Below the pieces are notes generated by a model. That model was not told the origin of the DNA. It saw only the letters and a list, made by a program, of their open reading frames with translations, and made no database searches. A DNA stretch of 64,000 bases from Paramarasmius palmivorus (Eukaryota > Basidiomycota > Agaricomycetes > Agaricales > Marasmiaceae). A program made the translations under genes and the position numbers. This document shows positions 21,894 through 32,814 of the stretch, piece by piece; positions within the stretch are counted from its first letter, which is position 1; each line of letters starts with the position of its first letter. Location of the stretch: NCBI GenBank assembly GCA_037176845.1, contig JAYKXP010000184.1:19175-83174 (forward strand). Reading direction: 5' to 3'.

Positions 21894-22120
21894 CTCTTAC
21901 GGAAGATATACCGGGGCAGGATATATTGTGGGGAAATGAAAGAGGTTTGGGTGACTATGTAATCTAGGTATCATACAAAGCCGAGACGCTGTTTTGAGAG
22001 CGTCTTTTTTGGGATTTCTTTTGGGCTGCCAACGCATCCCACTCGTAACCCCCTTCAAATTGTTGCAGCCGTGAATTAGCGATTCCATGAGCTGATGCAC
22101 AGCGATGCGTCTTCTTCTCC

Positions 22121-23047
22121 CTAACGAGCCGTTATCCTGATGAACTGTCGCCACGCGGGACAATCAATCCAAGCGCTACCGGGTCCATTAGGACCAAGAG
22201 CCAACCGCCGTTGCACCATGTGAGGAGTGTTTGTAGAGGCACAGGGGTGTATTGCCGCGATCCGACTCAATGGCCAGGTACTGGAAGATACTGGGTCTCC
22301 TGAAGTGGAGGGCAGAGCCTCGACAATGGTAGAGTCGGCGGTGTCCCAAAATCCAAAAATTGCCTGCTGAAGGCACTTCATGGCACGGGAATGTCGAAGA
22401 GACGCATGGAACGGCATTGAAGATGAAGAAGGAAAACGATAGTTTAATCCTTTCTGCTTCGGGAATGGAGTGAAGGGATGGGGGGTACAGGCCATTTCAG
22501 CGGGCACTTCGACGAAAGGTGGCAAGACTGAACGTCAGGCGGATACATGCTCGACAACCGGAAAAAAGCGGGTCGACACGGAATGGATGGTGAGGGTCTT
22601 GACGTAAGGTGCAGCCAGGCTGAGAAGTGTGATGAGGTTTATCGTGGTCGTGAATGCCGATGTGACCACAAGTACGGGGCTATAGTCTCGTATGTCGATG
22701 CCGCAGTCCTGGAGTGCCTGAGGAACGCTCAGAGAGCATCGAGGGACAACTGCTGGTGTGCATACGGTCTGTATATGAGGGTGGAGATATTTTTCTGGCG
22801 CTTTTTCGTATCTGAGAGGAGTGAGAAAACTGCTGCTGCAAGGCAGAAAGTTTTCGACACAAAGATGGTACCCTATAAGGTGATAGCGAAGGCTTCGCAC
22901 GGTTAATTGGCTGTAAAGGAACACAGTGAACTGAACGCACTCTTCATAGAATCCTCTATCTATGAGGACAAGACTGAGACGGTTTGGAAAGTTGGGGTCC
23001 TCTATTAGGGCGGTGAACAGGTCGATGAGGATGTCTCTCACCAACAT
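22121..23047 (-). pseudogene. F-box-like protein gene, interrupted by a stop codon
   Basis: A single frame runs from 23,047 (MLVRDILIDLF) through an in-frame TGA at about 22,535 to a second stop at 22,121. The first part has F-box-like helices (LSLVLIDRGFYEE) and then DYSPVLVVTSAFTTTINLITLLSLAAPYVKTLTIHSVS, split here across strands and loops typical of fungal leucine-rich F-box proteins. Protein-like composition continues after the TGA (LPPFVEVPAEM). The break may be a real mutation or a missed intron. It resembles the F-box array at 38.3-41.9 kb in style but not closely in sequence. Confidence 0.4.
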
Positions 23048-23396
23048 GATGGACGAGGGGATTCCTGGTTGCGTGTCGAAGTCACATCGATTGAGTTTTT
23101 ATGCGAGGTCCTTCTGAAGTAACACCGGAGATACGTTGACAGCAGACGGCAGCCAGTCACAACAAATTTTGCCATTCACGGTAAATATCAATTGGATTCT
23201 CATCCGTGTCAAAGAAGGTCAATTACCGTTGCTGACCTGTTGTGAACGACGCGTCGACACGTAAGTATTCCTGTTAATGAGAATCGCAAAACGCGCTAGA
23301 ACCACGGGGACTTCAACGGTTTTACGTCGCAACGCACCTCGAAGGAACTCACAGTTTGCACTTATAGGCAGAAAACTGCCTGTGTGTGTGTGCACT

Positions 23397-24174
23397 ATGT
23401 CCCTCTGTAGTGGGTGCGGTAATTGGCTTCGGCCATATCGGTGGAGCAGCTGCAAGAAGTGCCACAGCAGCTTTTACTGCGTGAGTTTCAGGTTTGTATC
23501 GCATACACCCTGCACTAATACGGTTTAAAGGATGATAAGTGCCGCAAAGCAGACACGTACCACAAGACAATTGGATGTGAACCTAGACCGCGGGCGATTA
23601 CCTGCCACGGTTGTGGAGTGCCATCGACGCCTACGGAGATGATAAAATGCACTACATGTTACTATGTGGCGTACTGCGTACGTACCTGGCTTGTTTTGTT
23701 TCCTTTGACCGAGCTGACTGGCGCATCTTGCAGAACGAGGCGTGCAAGCAAAACGACCAAGTGCACCACAATTCCGAGTGTCGTCCACCGTCGTCGGACA
23801 AGGGTATCGCTACCCGCAGTTACATTATGAAGCACGAACAACAGCTATGGAAACATGCGCGGGACACCGTCGATGAAGCACACCGAGAATACCAGGAAGG
23901 ATGCGTTGGACATTTCTTGGCGAAGCACGCCGTCACCTTGCGCATGCGTTACTTCCCGTCCAACGGAAAAAAGAAGTCCAGGTCGATCGTGCCTCTGAAG
24001 GAAACGACTCATTGTTTCGAGAAGGATTTCACTTGCGAGGAGTTGGTGTGGATGATAGAGGTTACCTCTCGGTTTTCAGGCTGTGCAGGGGTGATATTTT
24101 CGAACTATGTGGTCGAAGACGTGGATGGGAACGTAGTCTATACCGTAACAAAACTCTGGCCCTATCTGGTGTAA
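23397..24174 (+). CDS. Double MYND-type zinc-finger protein
   Basis: Three exons: 23,397-23,481, about 23,531-23,660 and 23,724-24,174. The first finger is CSGCGNW...CKKCHSSFYC, continued after an intron as DKCRKADTYHKTIGC. The second is CHGCGVP...CTTCYYVAYC, continued after an intron as NEACKQNDQVHHNSEC. In each finger the intron falls at the same place, so the pair probably arose by tandem duplication of one MYND exon set. MYND fingers bind zinc and mediate protein contacts. The remaining 140 residues (KHEQQLWKHARDT...) have no known domain. It lies in copy 2 between its 3' end and the Rep-helicase, converging on the latter; no counterpart is visible in copy 1. Confidence 0.8.
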
Positions 24175-24191
24175 CAAAATCAAATTGAAAT

Positions 24192-24224
24192 CATGTGACG
24201 ATCCCCGCGGGGGATCGTCACATG
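24192..24224. repeat. Near-perfect palindrome (hairpin family member 1)
   Basis: A 33-bp inverted repeat with arms CATGTGACGATC and GATCGTCACATG around a GC-rich centre. It lies between the convergent ends of the MYND and Rep-helicase genes. Related copies occur at 38,226 and 48,248. Confidence 0.85.
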
Positions 24225-24238
24225 ACCCCCACCCAAAA

Positions 24239-27200
24239 TTAGTATTGTCTGCTATACAGAGCTACCAGAGCTGTGTATCCGCGGGTCTCCTTCAAATTCA
24301 GTGATCGATTCTCAATATTCCCGTTCCAAACATAGGCCCCTCTTTGCCTACCTTCTGACATTCCGTCGTGATACCACACGTCTTTGTCGAGGTCAATGGA
24401 TCGACTTACAAAGTGAGCGTTGGCGAAATAAACTACACCTCTAAGTGTATACCGCTGCATCGTACCGTTCACAGGAACCTGCAACTCCGTGTCAATGTAG
24501 GGCACCTCCCGGTTCACCCCAGTCTGTCTCAAATGAATGCCTAATAACGGCGGTTGCTTGGCATAAAGTATCTGAGTGCTCAGACGTGTCTGACAGGGTA
24601 TACACGAATGAGGGGACCGAGTGAATGACGCTGAAGAAGTCAAGTCTCTCATGAGGTTAGCAGTTGAGGACGAAGGGACCGTTCCCTGGTCAATGAAGGA
24701 CGAGGACGGCGCTTCCATGTCGGTACGTTGGAAATCGCAGTTATCGCAGGTATGAACTCGAACAGATTCCTCCAACTCTGTCTGAATAGTGTATTTCATG
24801 ACATCACCCGCACTAGCAAAGGCTCCTACCTGAAAGTCTAAGGGGAACTGTTCTGCCAAAAGTTCTCTATACATGTCACGGGCCTCAGTCACACTGCGCC
24901 TGCGCTCAAGGCAGTCTTTAAACAAACCAGCTAACGATGTAAGTATAATGTTACCACTGCTACGAAATTCTTCTGTCCACCTCGGCACATCTGAAGACCA
25001 CACCGCATAGACAATTGAGAAACAGGCATCGTAAGCGCAACTATTATTACTCCAAATTGGACCATCCAGTTGACGGGGTGTTTGGGACGATGAAACTGTA
25101 CGTGAAACAAACCTGCTTCGTTTAGGATCCAGTGCAAGAGCTGACGGGGTGAGCTCGCGTTTCTTAGATTTTGAAGCGAGAACAGATGGATTTCGGGTAG
25201 GTAAGGTCCCATATTTGGCCTCTTGTTGTTCAGCAGAACACGATGGGGGGAGGATGGGGTCAGTCGACTTGGTATCAGACGACTTGGTATCAGACGACTT
25301 GGTAACAGTCACCGATCGTTTGTCTCGCTGCAATCGATCCTTTTTGCCATCCTTGCCCTCGTTCTGGCGAGCAACAATTTGCCAGGCAACGTCCTCGATG
25401 TCTATCTCTTCCAAGGGATCGCGTGCTGACCATCTGATTGTCTTGTACACGGTAGCAGGCACATAATCACGGCCCATCAATTCTCGGAAGGAGCGAATCA
25501 AAGTGTTTCGAGTGGTCCCATGCACTTTAGAAGACAAAGTCCCCTCATAACGTCTTTTGGTTATGTCGTCCAGCAGCTCCAATTCCCTGTACTCCTGCTT
25601 CAACGCGCTCCCGCGAAGACCTCCTGTGATTTTGGTCGTATCAAATCCTTGCAAGATCAAAGTACCTGCTGCAGTTGAGCTGCGGGACAACGCGGTGTAA
25701 TACGCGTGAAAATCATTGCAGTTGTTTAAATGTACGACATTAAAGTTCCTCGTTTTTCCTTGCGAAGCGTAATCAGTCATAGAGAAGCATGGAAGAATGT
25801 CGATCTGCGTACGAACAATTTCAACAAAATTACCATTCGGAAACGTTACTCTTACTTTTTCGGAAGACGGAGTTAAAGGGACGACGTTTGTGGGTAGACC
25901 AGGTACGCACACGTCACTGGGTGGGTTCGTTAACTTGACAAACAGAGTATCCAAATGTGGTCTTTTTGGGTTGCCTCGGGATATCCAACCGACAACCGTG
26001 GCTTCCTGCCCACGAGTAATGTTCAGTTCTGTAGCAAGATTCTTTCTAATCATAACGGGCATTCCACGACAGAGACTAAGCTTGGCCGGAGTCAAAGAAT
26101 CACAGGCCGTGGGTGGCATTGACCAGATACATTCCCTCCACTCATCAGTGAGCTTGTCAAGCACAATCTGCTTGGCATTGACAGGCACACGCTTTGTTGA
26201 CCGTGAATTGGATTTGGCTTCGTCATCACTATAAAACTCAGCTAACGGTTGGTTTGTTTCGGCCGCATAACGACGACAGCCAACGTCATTTATTAGATCC
26301 TTTTGGATGTTACGAGCAGTTATAATCGCAACATTTCTGAATTCCTTATCAGTGACACAGGGAGCTCCAGGGACCAAAGAGCTTACCCTTGAGTTCAAGA
26401 ACGCTATATCAGCGGGTGTACAATTTTTATAGCGCATATTTTCAAGCGCTGTCCTGAAGCGCGTGTCATCAGGGCTTTGGTTCTTTTGACGCATGTTTTT
26501 TCTCAGTATAACCACTGTGGTTACGTGATGCCATAAAGACTTACCAATCGCTTCCTCTTGTTGTCGCACCGTATTCCTGAATGCCCCTATACGACGACCG
26601 AACAGCGAAACACTGTCTTTTCCCATAGGTGGCGGTAACTGAGCGAAATCACCCGCAAAGATCATGTTAAGCCCTCCAAAGGGTTTCACCTCTTCCAATA
26701 ATGCCAAACATAGTTGACGCGAAATTCGATACAGATCCCACGAAGACAGCATGGACACTTCGTCAAAGAAAACATATTGCACACCCATTAGCTGTTCTCG
26801 AACATTGGGAAGCGTCGTGGATTCCGAAGTACGATCGTTGATCCCAAAGGCCGAGTGATAGGTGGATCCTCCAAGTAAAGCAGCGGCGCTGCCAGTTGGG
26901 GCAACAACAAGTAGACGGTAATGTTCCTTGCGCAAGGCGAAGTAATGAATCAATGCCTTCAATACGGTGGATTTTCCAGTTCCTCCCATTCCCCCGACGT
27001 ACATTTTCAGCTGGTCTGGTATAGGTGATGCAGCATGGTTAGCTATTATGCGGAACGCCCTTTCTTGCTCTTCGTTGAGGTCGAACAACTTTAACGTTTG
27101 ATCTATGTAGGCTTGATTGTTTGCAGCATTGAAGGTACGTTCCAAGTATCGTCTGTCGATGATCTGCACCTGACCCTTCATGTCTATGGTGGATTTTCTT

Positions 27201-30200
27201 TCGAAAAACGTCGATCTTACGCTCTGCGGTACGGCATTGGTACGTCGCTTGATAACTTCGTCCCTTTGTTCCATAAGGGCAGTCTTCCAGTGGTCTCTAG
27301 ACAACACAGGCAGAGCACTCAGATCAGGAACATCCACAGAGGTAGTCACGCCAGAGGTGCCAAGAGCACTCAGCCCTGTAGTCGCCAGTACACGGGCGAT
27401 TTCAAAACGGAGCCTCTCGTCGGCCTTGGCTTTGCCGTCCATTACCATAATGTCATCAAAGGCCTCATCAACGTTGTTGACTTCCATATCATCACCCGGT
27501 TGGTGTGTACCATCGTCGTTATCATTGACATCTGTCCCGTCGTCGTCACCGAACAATGGATCCCAGCTGGATGACAACTGGGCTCCCTTCTTCATTTGAG
27601 CCCTGAAATCGTCTCGTGCGTCCAGACATTCGTACCTGATCATCATATTATCCATCAGCTGTTTTTGCCTGTCAGTGAACTTGTGTGAACCGAAGGCTTG
27701 GGACCAAGTCTCTTTGTCACTCTTGAGATCAGTTCCCGTCCGCCATGGCTTAAAGAGGGTCAACATAGTGCAACAGTAATAGTCATAGTCTCCACGATCA
27801 CGCCGTGGCAAGTTACCCCCGACGAAGTTCACTACCACTTTTTCGTTTTCTGCATTAAGATGAGCCACATGGGTATCAACCAGGTCGTGTCCTGGCCGGA
27901 ACTTGTATTGGTTCTTCCTCAATGCTGCAGGCTCTCGCGGAGCATCCTCAACATCGCTCAGCTGACCCATGTCATTCAGACTGTCTCCTGCAACTGGGTC
28001 CCCGACGGTAGCATTAGCTGCTGCAGTTTTGCGGGCATGCTGCGATCTACGCTTTTTAGGTATCGCCACACGTTTTGCTAGACGTATCCAATCATATAGG
28101 CTCATACCCGATGTTTCGTTGGGCCTGTCAACATAATCAGCAACAGGCGACAAGCCAATGATTCTCTTTCCGCGTTTAAGCAGCGCCACCTTCTGAGGTA
28201 CATCTGGTTTCTCGTCAGGATGACAAGCTGCGCGTACGTGTGTGACATATTGTTGCCAATAGAAAGGTATGTAGGAATGATCGGTATAATGATCAGGGAA
28301 ACCGAGTAAGTACGAGCAAATAAGAGGCGCACCAAATTCCATCTTCGTGCTGAGTACGTTGACGACCTTGGTGAGCAACTGACGTGCTCTTTCTTGGCTA
28401 TCGAGATTTCCAGTGACCAGGGTTTTATTCTTCGAAAACACGGAAACAATGGCATCAAAAACGACATGCATTTTCAAGGAAGCTTTGGTGATGTAGTCAG
28501 TCACATACATGACCACGGCTTTAATAGCGGTTCCCGAACCAAGGAATGTAACATCGGTATTGCAACGCAGTAGATAAGTTAAAGGGTAAGAAAACGTGTT
28601 GAAATCAGGCTCCGATTTACGCATGGTGACCGCACCGGTCTGTCTATCAATGGTCGTTCTAGGGTAAAGCGGCCTGGGAAACCGTGCACGACATTTACCC
28701 CACCTGTTGTCACGACAGCCCTTGTACAAGTGCTTCTTTTTCACTGTTCCGTCCTTCTTCAAATTGCGACGACAGTCGTGGAAGTTACACCGTAGCAGGA
28801 GATCGTTGATGGTGCGGTTGTATGACTTCTTCCAACGCACATACGCTGAACACCTTTTGCATTGCATATCTGGATGAATCGCCGGATGCACGTCACAACG
28901 CCGAGGGGGTGATTCCGGGAGAGTTTGAGTAGGGACCATATATGTTTTTTTGTCCTCTTCTTGATCAACCTCAGCTTGGACATCCTTGTGCGAGGAACCG
29001 ACAAAGTCGCCAGAGAAAACACTTTCCAAGTACTCGATGAGTCGACGTTCAAATTCCTTTTCTCCGTCCATGATTTTTTTACGCACTTGCTCAGGAGACA
29101 TGGAGTGTTTAATCCATAACAACAGATGCAAGTGCAAGGTCAAACGTCCTTGCTGCTCGACGACCCCATAATGAGCATCGTGTTCGCCATAGATCCCACG
29201 ACGACCAGATCCACATCCTAGTATATCTTCAACAAGGATGTTCACCATGTGGTTGAAGAATCTCGCCGATGCGACTGGGTTGTCACAAATCAACTTAACT
29301 CTTTCTTTATATTCCCGGAGGTCTGGTTTGAGGCTACTGTCATGAAGATCAGCATAGTATAATGCGATAGGATGCAATTCATCAGCCGGGGCAATAGTGA
29401 TGTACCAGGACGGTGCGCCTTTGTGAGTGATTAATGACCATATCTCGTTACGCATGAACTTTTTCGATGTAGTGGAACCGGGAACTTTGCCGGCGACTCT
29501 GTCCAGGTCTGACAGGACTTTAAAACAATCCGTTTCTGCAGGGGTCTGTGGAACCACCTTCTCGCCTTTCTGCATTCGAGTAGCTATGTTCTGAAGCACC
29601 TGGTAGTCCAACTGTTGGATTCTCGATGCGACAGTCGAAAACGAACGCTTGTCTGCTAGCAGCCAACCTGACTGGGTTGCTGCCTTAACCTGCTGGTGAC
29701 TGAACGCCACGATAGGAAAGTTCTTATCGATCTGAAACCGCTTGTCATGATACATTAACAACCACTTTTTGTGTTCAGTTTCCGACAGTTGAGCAGTTCC
29801 GAGCCCTCCGAAACCGTAAGGGAAAAGCCACGGGAACATCTTAGGATACAAGGCTGGATTCTTCCAGATAGACTCTGCTTTAGAACCATGTCCCACAGCC
29901 AATACTTTGCCACCTGCTGCAAAGTAATTTGCAGCATAGCCTGTGAGCTGGTCTTTTGTCAAACTGGTAACTCGCTCCTCAGTCATTCCGTGTACCGTGA
30001 AAGAACATCCGTCTTCGATTCCATCCTCTTCAGCCATGTCATTCACCGCAACAGATTCCGGGGTTTTGTTACTATCGGCAGGCTTATACACGACACTACA
30101 AGGGGGTGCCTTTTCGTCGTATTGCAAGAGGTTCTCATTTGAGATGGCGACATCTGCGTAATCAGGATGGTTTAAGATCAGCCAATCCAATGCTTTCCTT

Positions 30201-32593
30201 ACAGCATTCCTTCGAATCAGGAACGGGGTTCGAGCAAAATCGGCCTCTGTCGGGGCTGATGCTCCCGTAAACAAGATCGCTAAGATCTCTTCAATGTCGG
30301 CACGAGGAGGAGGAAGCTTGCTATACATCCGTGGTGTCGGTACTTCAAATGCCATAGCGTTGGCCTTCATCTTACGACCTCCAGTGGCTATCTTGATATA
30401 CACAGCTGTATGTCGCACTCTGGCGACTACCAGCTTTTCCACGTAGCGAAGGTTGCGCAGTACTTCTGGAACTTCGCCAAGCCAGAGACCAGTTGCCAGT
30501 GCGTTCTTTGGTACATTGCCTTTGCTCAAGGATGCACGACACTGCTTACACAATTTGTGCAAGGAGGGGATGACGACAGGACCACTGATAGGAAGCACTG
30601 GATCGGTTGGTGAGAGTCTTTCTTTCCTTGTGACACCCTCAGAGTCGAGTACTCGAAGAAGTCTGCCTTTTCTCAAGGTCGACATCTCAGATTTGAGACG
30701 CAATTGACCGCAGACTGCGCAGCCTTCCTCTTCAATGCGAGCTTTGTCTTGCTTGGCACACGCTGAGGCGATGATATCTGCGACAACACTGTCATTCAAC
30801 GGGGCCGGAGGGTAGACGTATTCAGGATTTGCAATTGAGCCAGGAGAAGTGGAACCCAAATCTGCTGTTGGTGCGGGAACTAGTAGAGGCTCACGCTCTG
30901 GGTCGTTGTCTTTTGGTTTGTTAGACAAGACAATGGGTTCGATAGGAACAGTGGACATGCGATCAGATGTCGATGCGGATGGTGCCAGAGGCCTGTTGAT
31001 GGAAGGAGGTTGAATCACAAGAGGGTCGTCAACAGCAAACAGAGTTAGTGCTCCAGTACAATTTGGGCAATAGTGGTTCGCGAACTGTTGCATGAGCTGA
31101 GGCAAGGTCATTTTCGAAGCGCCCTTGATGTTGTGAATAAGGGCGACCTTTCGAGCGTCGGTCAAGGTAATATTCGGGAGAAGTACTGGGACAGGAATGT
31201 CAGTCAAAAGCGTATCTGGAGTGACTTGACACAACACATTACGAGGTACGCCATGAGAAAGGAAACGATACCGCGAATGAGAGTAAACTGTAGGAAGAGA
31301 GGCAGGGTGGGGGACAAAAAAAGGTTCTAGGATATCGGCGGGGACCAAATGTCTGGCACGCCCTCCACCGACAATCTTAGGAGGAGAAAGGGGTATACTG
31401 TTATCCAATGACTTGAACACAGAAACAGTCGTTGCACAAATGGTACAGTCATGGGTGTCGAAAAATTGTTCCAACAAACAAGGAGCAAGAGCAACATCTG
31501 TCGGTGCTCCGTGCGCTACAGCAATAGAGCGAGCTTCCCACAACGTCAAAGCCGGCCACAGGACGCGCAACGGAGCCCGAACAAGCATATATTCGTTGCT
31601 ACGAAAGGGTGTTGCAGCTTGGGGGGGGCCGTGCATGACAAATTGGAGCGATTGCAGGCCGTCAGCAACAGTATCAAAGCGATTGATTGCATATGGTTCC
31701 ATGCTCGATGGCGGCACCAAAAGTAAAGGGTTGACGATGGTCTCTGAGTAGACAACAGGAAAGACGGACTCCGGATTGTAACAACACACCATACTCAACA
31801 GGTATTCAAACGGATATCCAACACCATAGATAACTCTTTCCAAAGAACTGTTCAGAGAGCATATGAATCGGATAGAAACATAATATATTCGCAAATTGAG
31901 GTAGCATAAAAAGGTGATTCTCAGTCGACGTGCGTGAGACTGGTCAAAGGAAAGCATTTGGACTGCGTAATCGTGTTTAAGCACGCAATTACGGAGGACT
32001 GACATTCGCGAATAGCGTGCCAGGTCATGCGGCGTTGCAGGGTAACACGGGCAAGCATAAATATACACCATCATCTGAAGTAGGGACCGCTGAAGCAAGA
32101 AGAATAGGTACCAAAGGTCCTCTATAACAGAGTGGGGCGTCGACAATACAGTTGAAGCCGAGCGTTGAGCAATCGTGGATGTCACCAGCGCTAGCATAGG
32201 ACGACGGAATAGGTACGAGAATTGGAAGACAACAACACGATCACTTGAGTTGACGAGCACGTACGGACAGTGATTGATGGGTGCAGAAAACATAGGCGGG
32301 TTACCCGATGTAGTTGGTACTGAAGGGAATTGGATAGACGCGTTATGAGGTGTTGTATACACCTCTGGAGAAGATGCCATCGTAATGGCATGCCCGCGAT
32401 TGACTATTCGTTCACGATGAACAAATAAGTCGCGCTGGGCATTGGTAGAAGCGGTAGGAAACCAAGGTCTGGACGCGACATCAGACAAATTAACGGCTAC
32501 AGTCCCAGAATATAAGTAGCGTTCCGTGAAAGAGACATTCAAAACCCACCGAGTATGAAAATCATCACCAACATCTGCAAGCGCAGAGTCCAT
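24239..32593 (-). CDS. Helitron Rep-helicase with C-terminal USP-like peptidase domain
   Basis: An uninterrupted 2,784-codon ORF. Order: an N-terminal region with Cys pairs (CAVCGQ...CKQC, about 620-690), then the Helitron-like N region (AVGHGSKAESIW...FPWLFPYG, about 900-960). The HUH nuclease motif LHLHLLLW is at about 1,154, with the Rep tyrosines YVTDYITK at about 1,365. A PIF1-type helicase follows, with Walker A GGMGGTGKST (about 1,868) and Walker B FFDEVSML. The last 300 residues add NNSCAYDACFSI (Cys about 2,519), a CxxC pair and GVVYFANAHFVSRS (His about 2,727), the Cys and His boxes of a ubiquitin-specific-protease fold. Rep nicks and joins ssDNA in rolling-circle transposition, and the helicase unwinds it. 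All motifs look intact. It is the only transposase in the window. Confidence 0.92.
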   Translation of the reverse strand: MDSALADVGDDFHTRWVLNVSFTERYLYSGTVAVNLSDVASRPWFPTASTNAQRDLFVHRERIVNRGHAITMASSPEVYTTPHNASIQFPSVPTTSGNPPMFSAPINHCPYVLVNSSDRVVVFQFSYLFRRPMLALVTSTIAQRSASTVLSTPHSVIEDLWYLFFLLQRSLLQMMVYIYACPCYPATPHDLARYSRMSVLRNCVLKHDYAVQMLSFDQSHARRLRITFLCYLNLRIYYVSIRFICSLNSSLERVIYGVGYPFEYLLSMVCCYNPESVFPVVYSETIVNPLLLVPPSSMEPYAINRFDTVADGLQSLQFVMHGPPQAATPFRSNEYMLVRAPLRVLWPALTLWEARSIAVAHGAPTDVALAPCLLEQFFDTHDCTICATTVSVFKSLDNSIPLSPPKIVGGGRARHLVPADILEPFFVPHPASLPTVYSHSRYRFLSHGVPRNVLCQVTPDTLLTDIPVPVLLPNITLTDARKVALIHNIKGASKMTLPQLMQQFANHYCPNCTGALTLFAVDDPLVIQPPSINRPLAPSASTSDRMSTVPIEPIVLSNKPKDNDPEREPLLVPAPTADLGSTSPGSIANPEYVYPPAPLNDSVVADIIASACAKQDKARIEEEGCAVCGQLRLKSEMSTLRKGRLLRVLDSEGVTRKERLSPTDPVLPISGPVVIPSLHKLCKQCRASLSKGNVPKNALATGLWLGEVPEVLRNLRYVEKLVVARVRHTAVYIKIATGGRKMKANAMAFEVPTPRMYSKLPPPRADIEEILAILFTGASAPTEADFARTPFLIRRNAVRKALDWLILNHPDYADVAISNENLLQYDEKAPPCSVVYKPADSNKTPESVAVNDMAEEDGIEDGCSFTVHGMTEERVTSLTKDQLTGYAANYFAAGGKVLAVGHGSKAESIWKNPALYPKMFPWLFPYGFGGLGTAQLSETEHKKWLLMYHDKRFQIDKNFPIVAFSHQQVKAATQSGWLLADKRSFSTVASRIQQLDYQVLQNIATRMQKGEKVVPQTPAETDCFKVLSDLDRVAGKVPGSTTSKKFMRNEIWSLITHKGAPSWYITIAPADELHPIALYYADLHDSSLKPDLREYKERVKLICDNPVASARFFNHMVNILVEDILGCGSGRRGIYGEHDAHYGVVEQQGRLTLHLHLLLWIKHSMSPEQVRKKIMDGEKEFERRLIEYLESVFSGDFVGSSHKDVQAEVDQEEDKKTYMVPTQTLPESPPRRCDVHPAIHPDMQCKRCSAYVRWKKSYNRTINDLLLRCNFHDCRRNLKKDGTVKKKHLYKGCRDNRWGKCRARFPRPLYPRTTIDRQTGAVTMRKSEPDFNTFSYPLTYLLRCNTDVTFLGSGTAIKAVVMYVTDYITKASLKMHVVFDAIVSVFSKNKTLVTGNLDSQERARQLLTKVVNVLSTKMEFGAPLICSYLLGFPDHYTDHSYIPFYWQQYVTHVRAACHPDEKPDVPQKVALLKRGKRIIGLSPVADYVDRPNETSGMSLYDWIRLAKRVAIPKKRRSQHARKTAAANATVGDPVAGDSLNDMGQLSDVEDAPREPAALRKNQYKFRPGHDLVDTHVAHLNAENEKVVVNFVGGNLPRRDRGDYDYYCCTMLTLFKPWRTGTDLKSDKETWSQAFGSHKFTDRQKQLMDNMMIRYECLDARDDFRAQMKKGAQLSSSWDPLFGDDDGTDVNDNDDGTHQPGDDMEVNNVDEAFDDIMVMDGKAKADERLRFEIARVLATTGLSALGTSGVTTSVDVPDLSALPVLSRDHWKTALMEQRDEVIKRRTNAVPQSVRSTFFERKSTIDMKGQVQIIDRRYLERTFNAANNQAYIDQTLKLFDLNEEQERAFRIIANHAASPIPDQLKMYVGGMGGTGKSTVLKALIHYFALRKEHYRLLVVAPTGSAAALLGGSTYHSAFGINDRTSESTTLPNVREQLMGVQYVFFDEVSMLSSWDLYRISRQLCLALLEEVKPFGGLNMIFAGDFAQLPPPMGKDSVSLFGRRIGAFRNTVRQQEEAIGKSLWHHVTTVVILRKNMRQKNQSPDDTRFRTALENMRYKNCTPADIAFLNSRVSSLVPGAPCVTDKEFRNVAIITARNIQKDLINDVGCRRYAAETNQPLAEFYSDDEAKSNSRSTKRVPVNAKQIVLDKLTDEWRECIWSMPPTACDSLTPAKLSLCRGMPVMIRKNLATELNITRGQEATVVGWISRGNPKRPHLDTLFVKLTNPPSDVCVPGLPTNVVPLTPSSEKVRVTFPNGNFVEIVRTQIDILPCFSMTDYASQGKTRNFNVVHLNNCNDFHAYYTALSRSSTAAGTLILQGFDTTKITGGLRGSALKQEYRELELLDDITKRRYEGTLSSKVHGTTRNTLIRSFRELMGRDYVPATVYKTIRWSARDPLEEIDIEDVAWQIVARQNEGKDGKKDRLQRDKRSVTVTKSSDTKSSDTKSTDPILPPSCSAEQQEAKYGTLPTRNPSVLASKSKKRELTPSALALDPKRSRFVSRTVSSSQTPRQLDGPIWSNNSCAYDACFSIVYAVWSSDVPRWTEEFRSSGNIILTSLAGLFKDCLERRRSVTEARDMYRELLAEQFPLDFQVGAFASAGDVMKYTIQTELEESVRVHTCDNCDFQRTDMEAPSSSFIDQGTVPSSSTANLMRDLTSSASFTRSPHSCIPCQTRLSTQILYAKQPPLLGIHLRQTGVNREVPYIDTELQVPVNGTMQRYTLRGVVYFANAHFVSRSIDLDKDVWYHDGMSEGRQRGAYVWNGNIENRSLNLKETRGYTALVALYSRQY

Positions 32594-32814
32594 GCTCGAG
32601 ACAAAGACACAGGTTTAAGGGTGTCTATGGTAGACCGTTCAACCAACATTCCGAGAGACGGAAAAAGATAAAACTACTCACAGCAGAACTGCATTATAAG
32701 GGGAAGCATATCGAGACCGTCGAAGGAAAACGAAGGGACTGTCAAAAACAAAATCAACCAACTGATATTCGAACGGCACGTGATACAGGAAATATAGAGT
32801 ACGTAAGTGTCATG

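Noticed and set aside
24192..24224. Palindrome beside the Rep-helicase stop as the Helitron 3' hairpin
   Set aside because: No CTRR end follows on the minus strand, related hairpins occur inside the element, and a far better terminus lies at 21,849-21,877.
25149..31751. Plus-strand ORFs of 60-160 codons across the Rep-helicase
   Set aside because: Antisense to a continuous 2,784-codon reading frame with all expected motifs.
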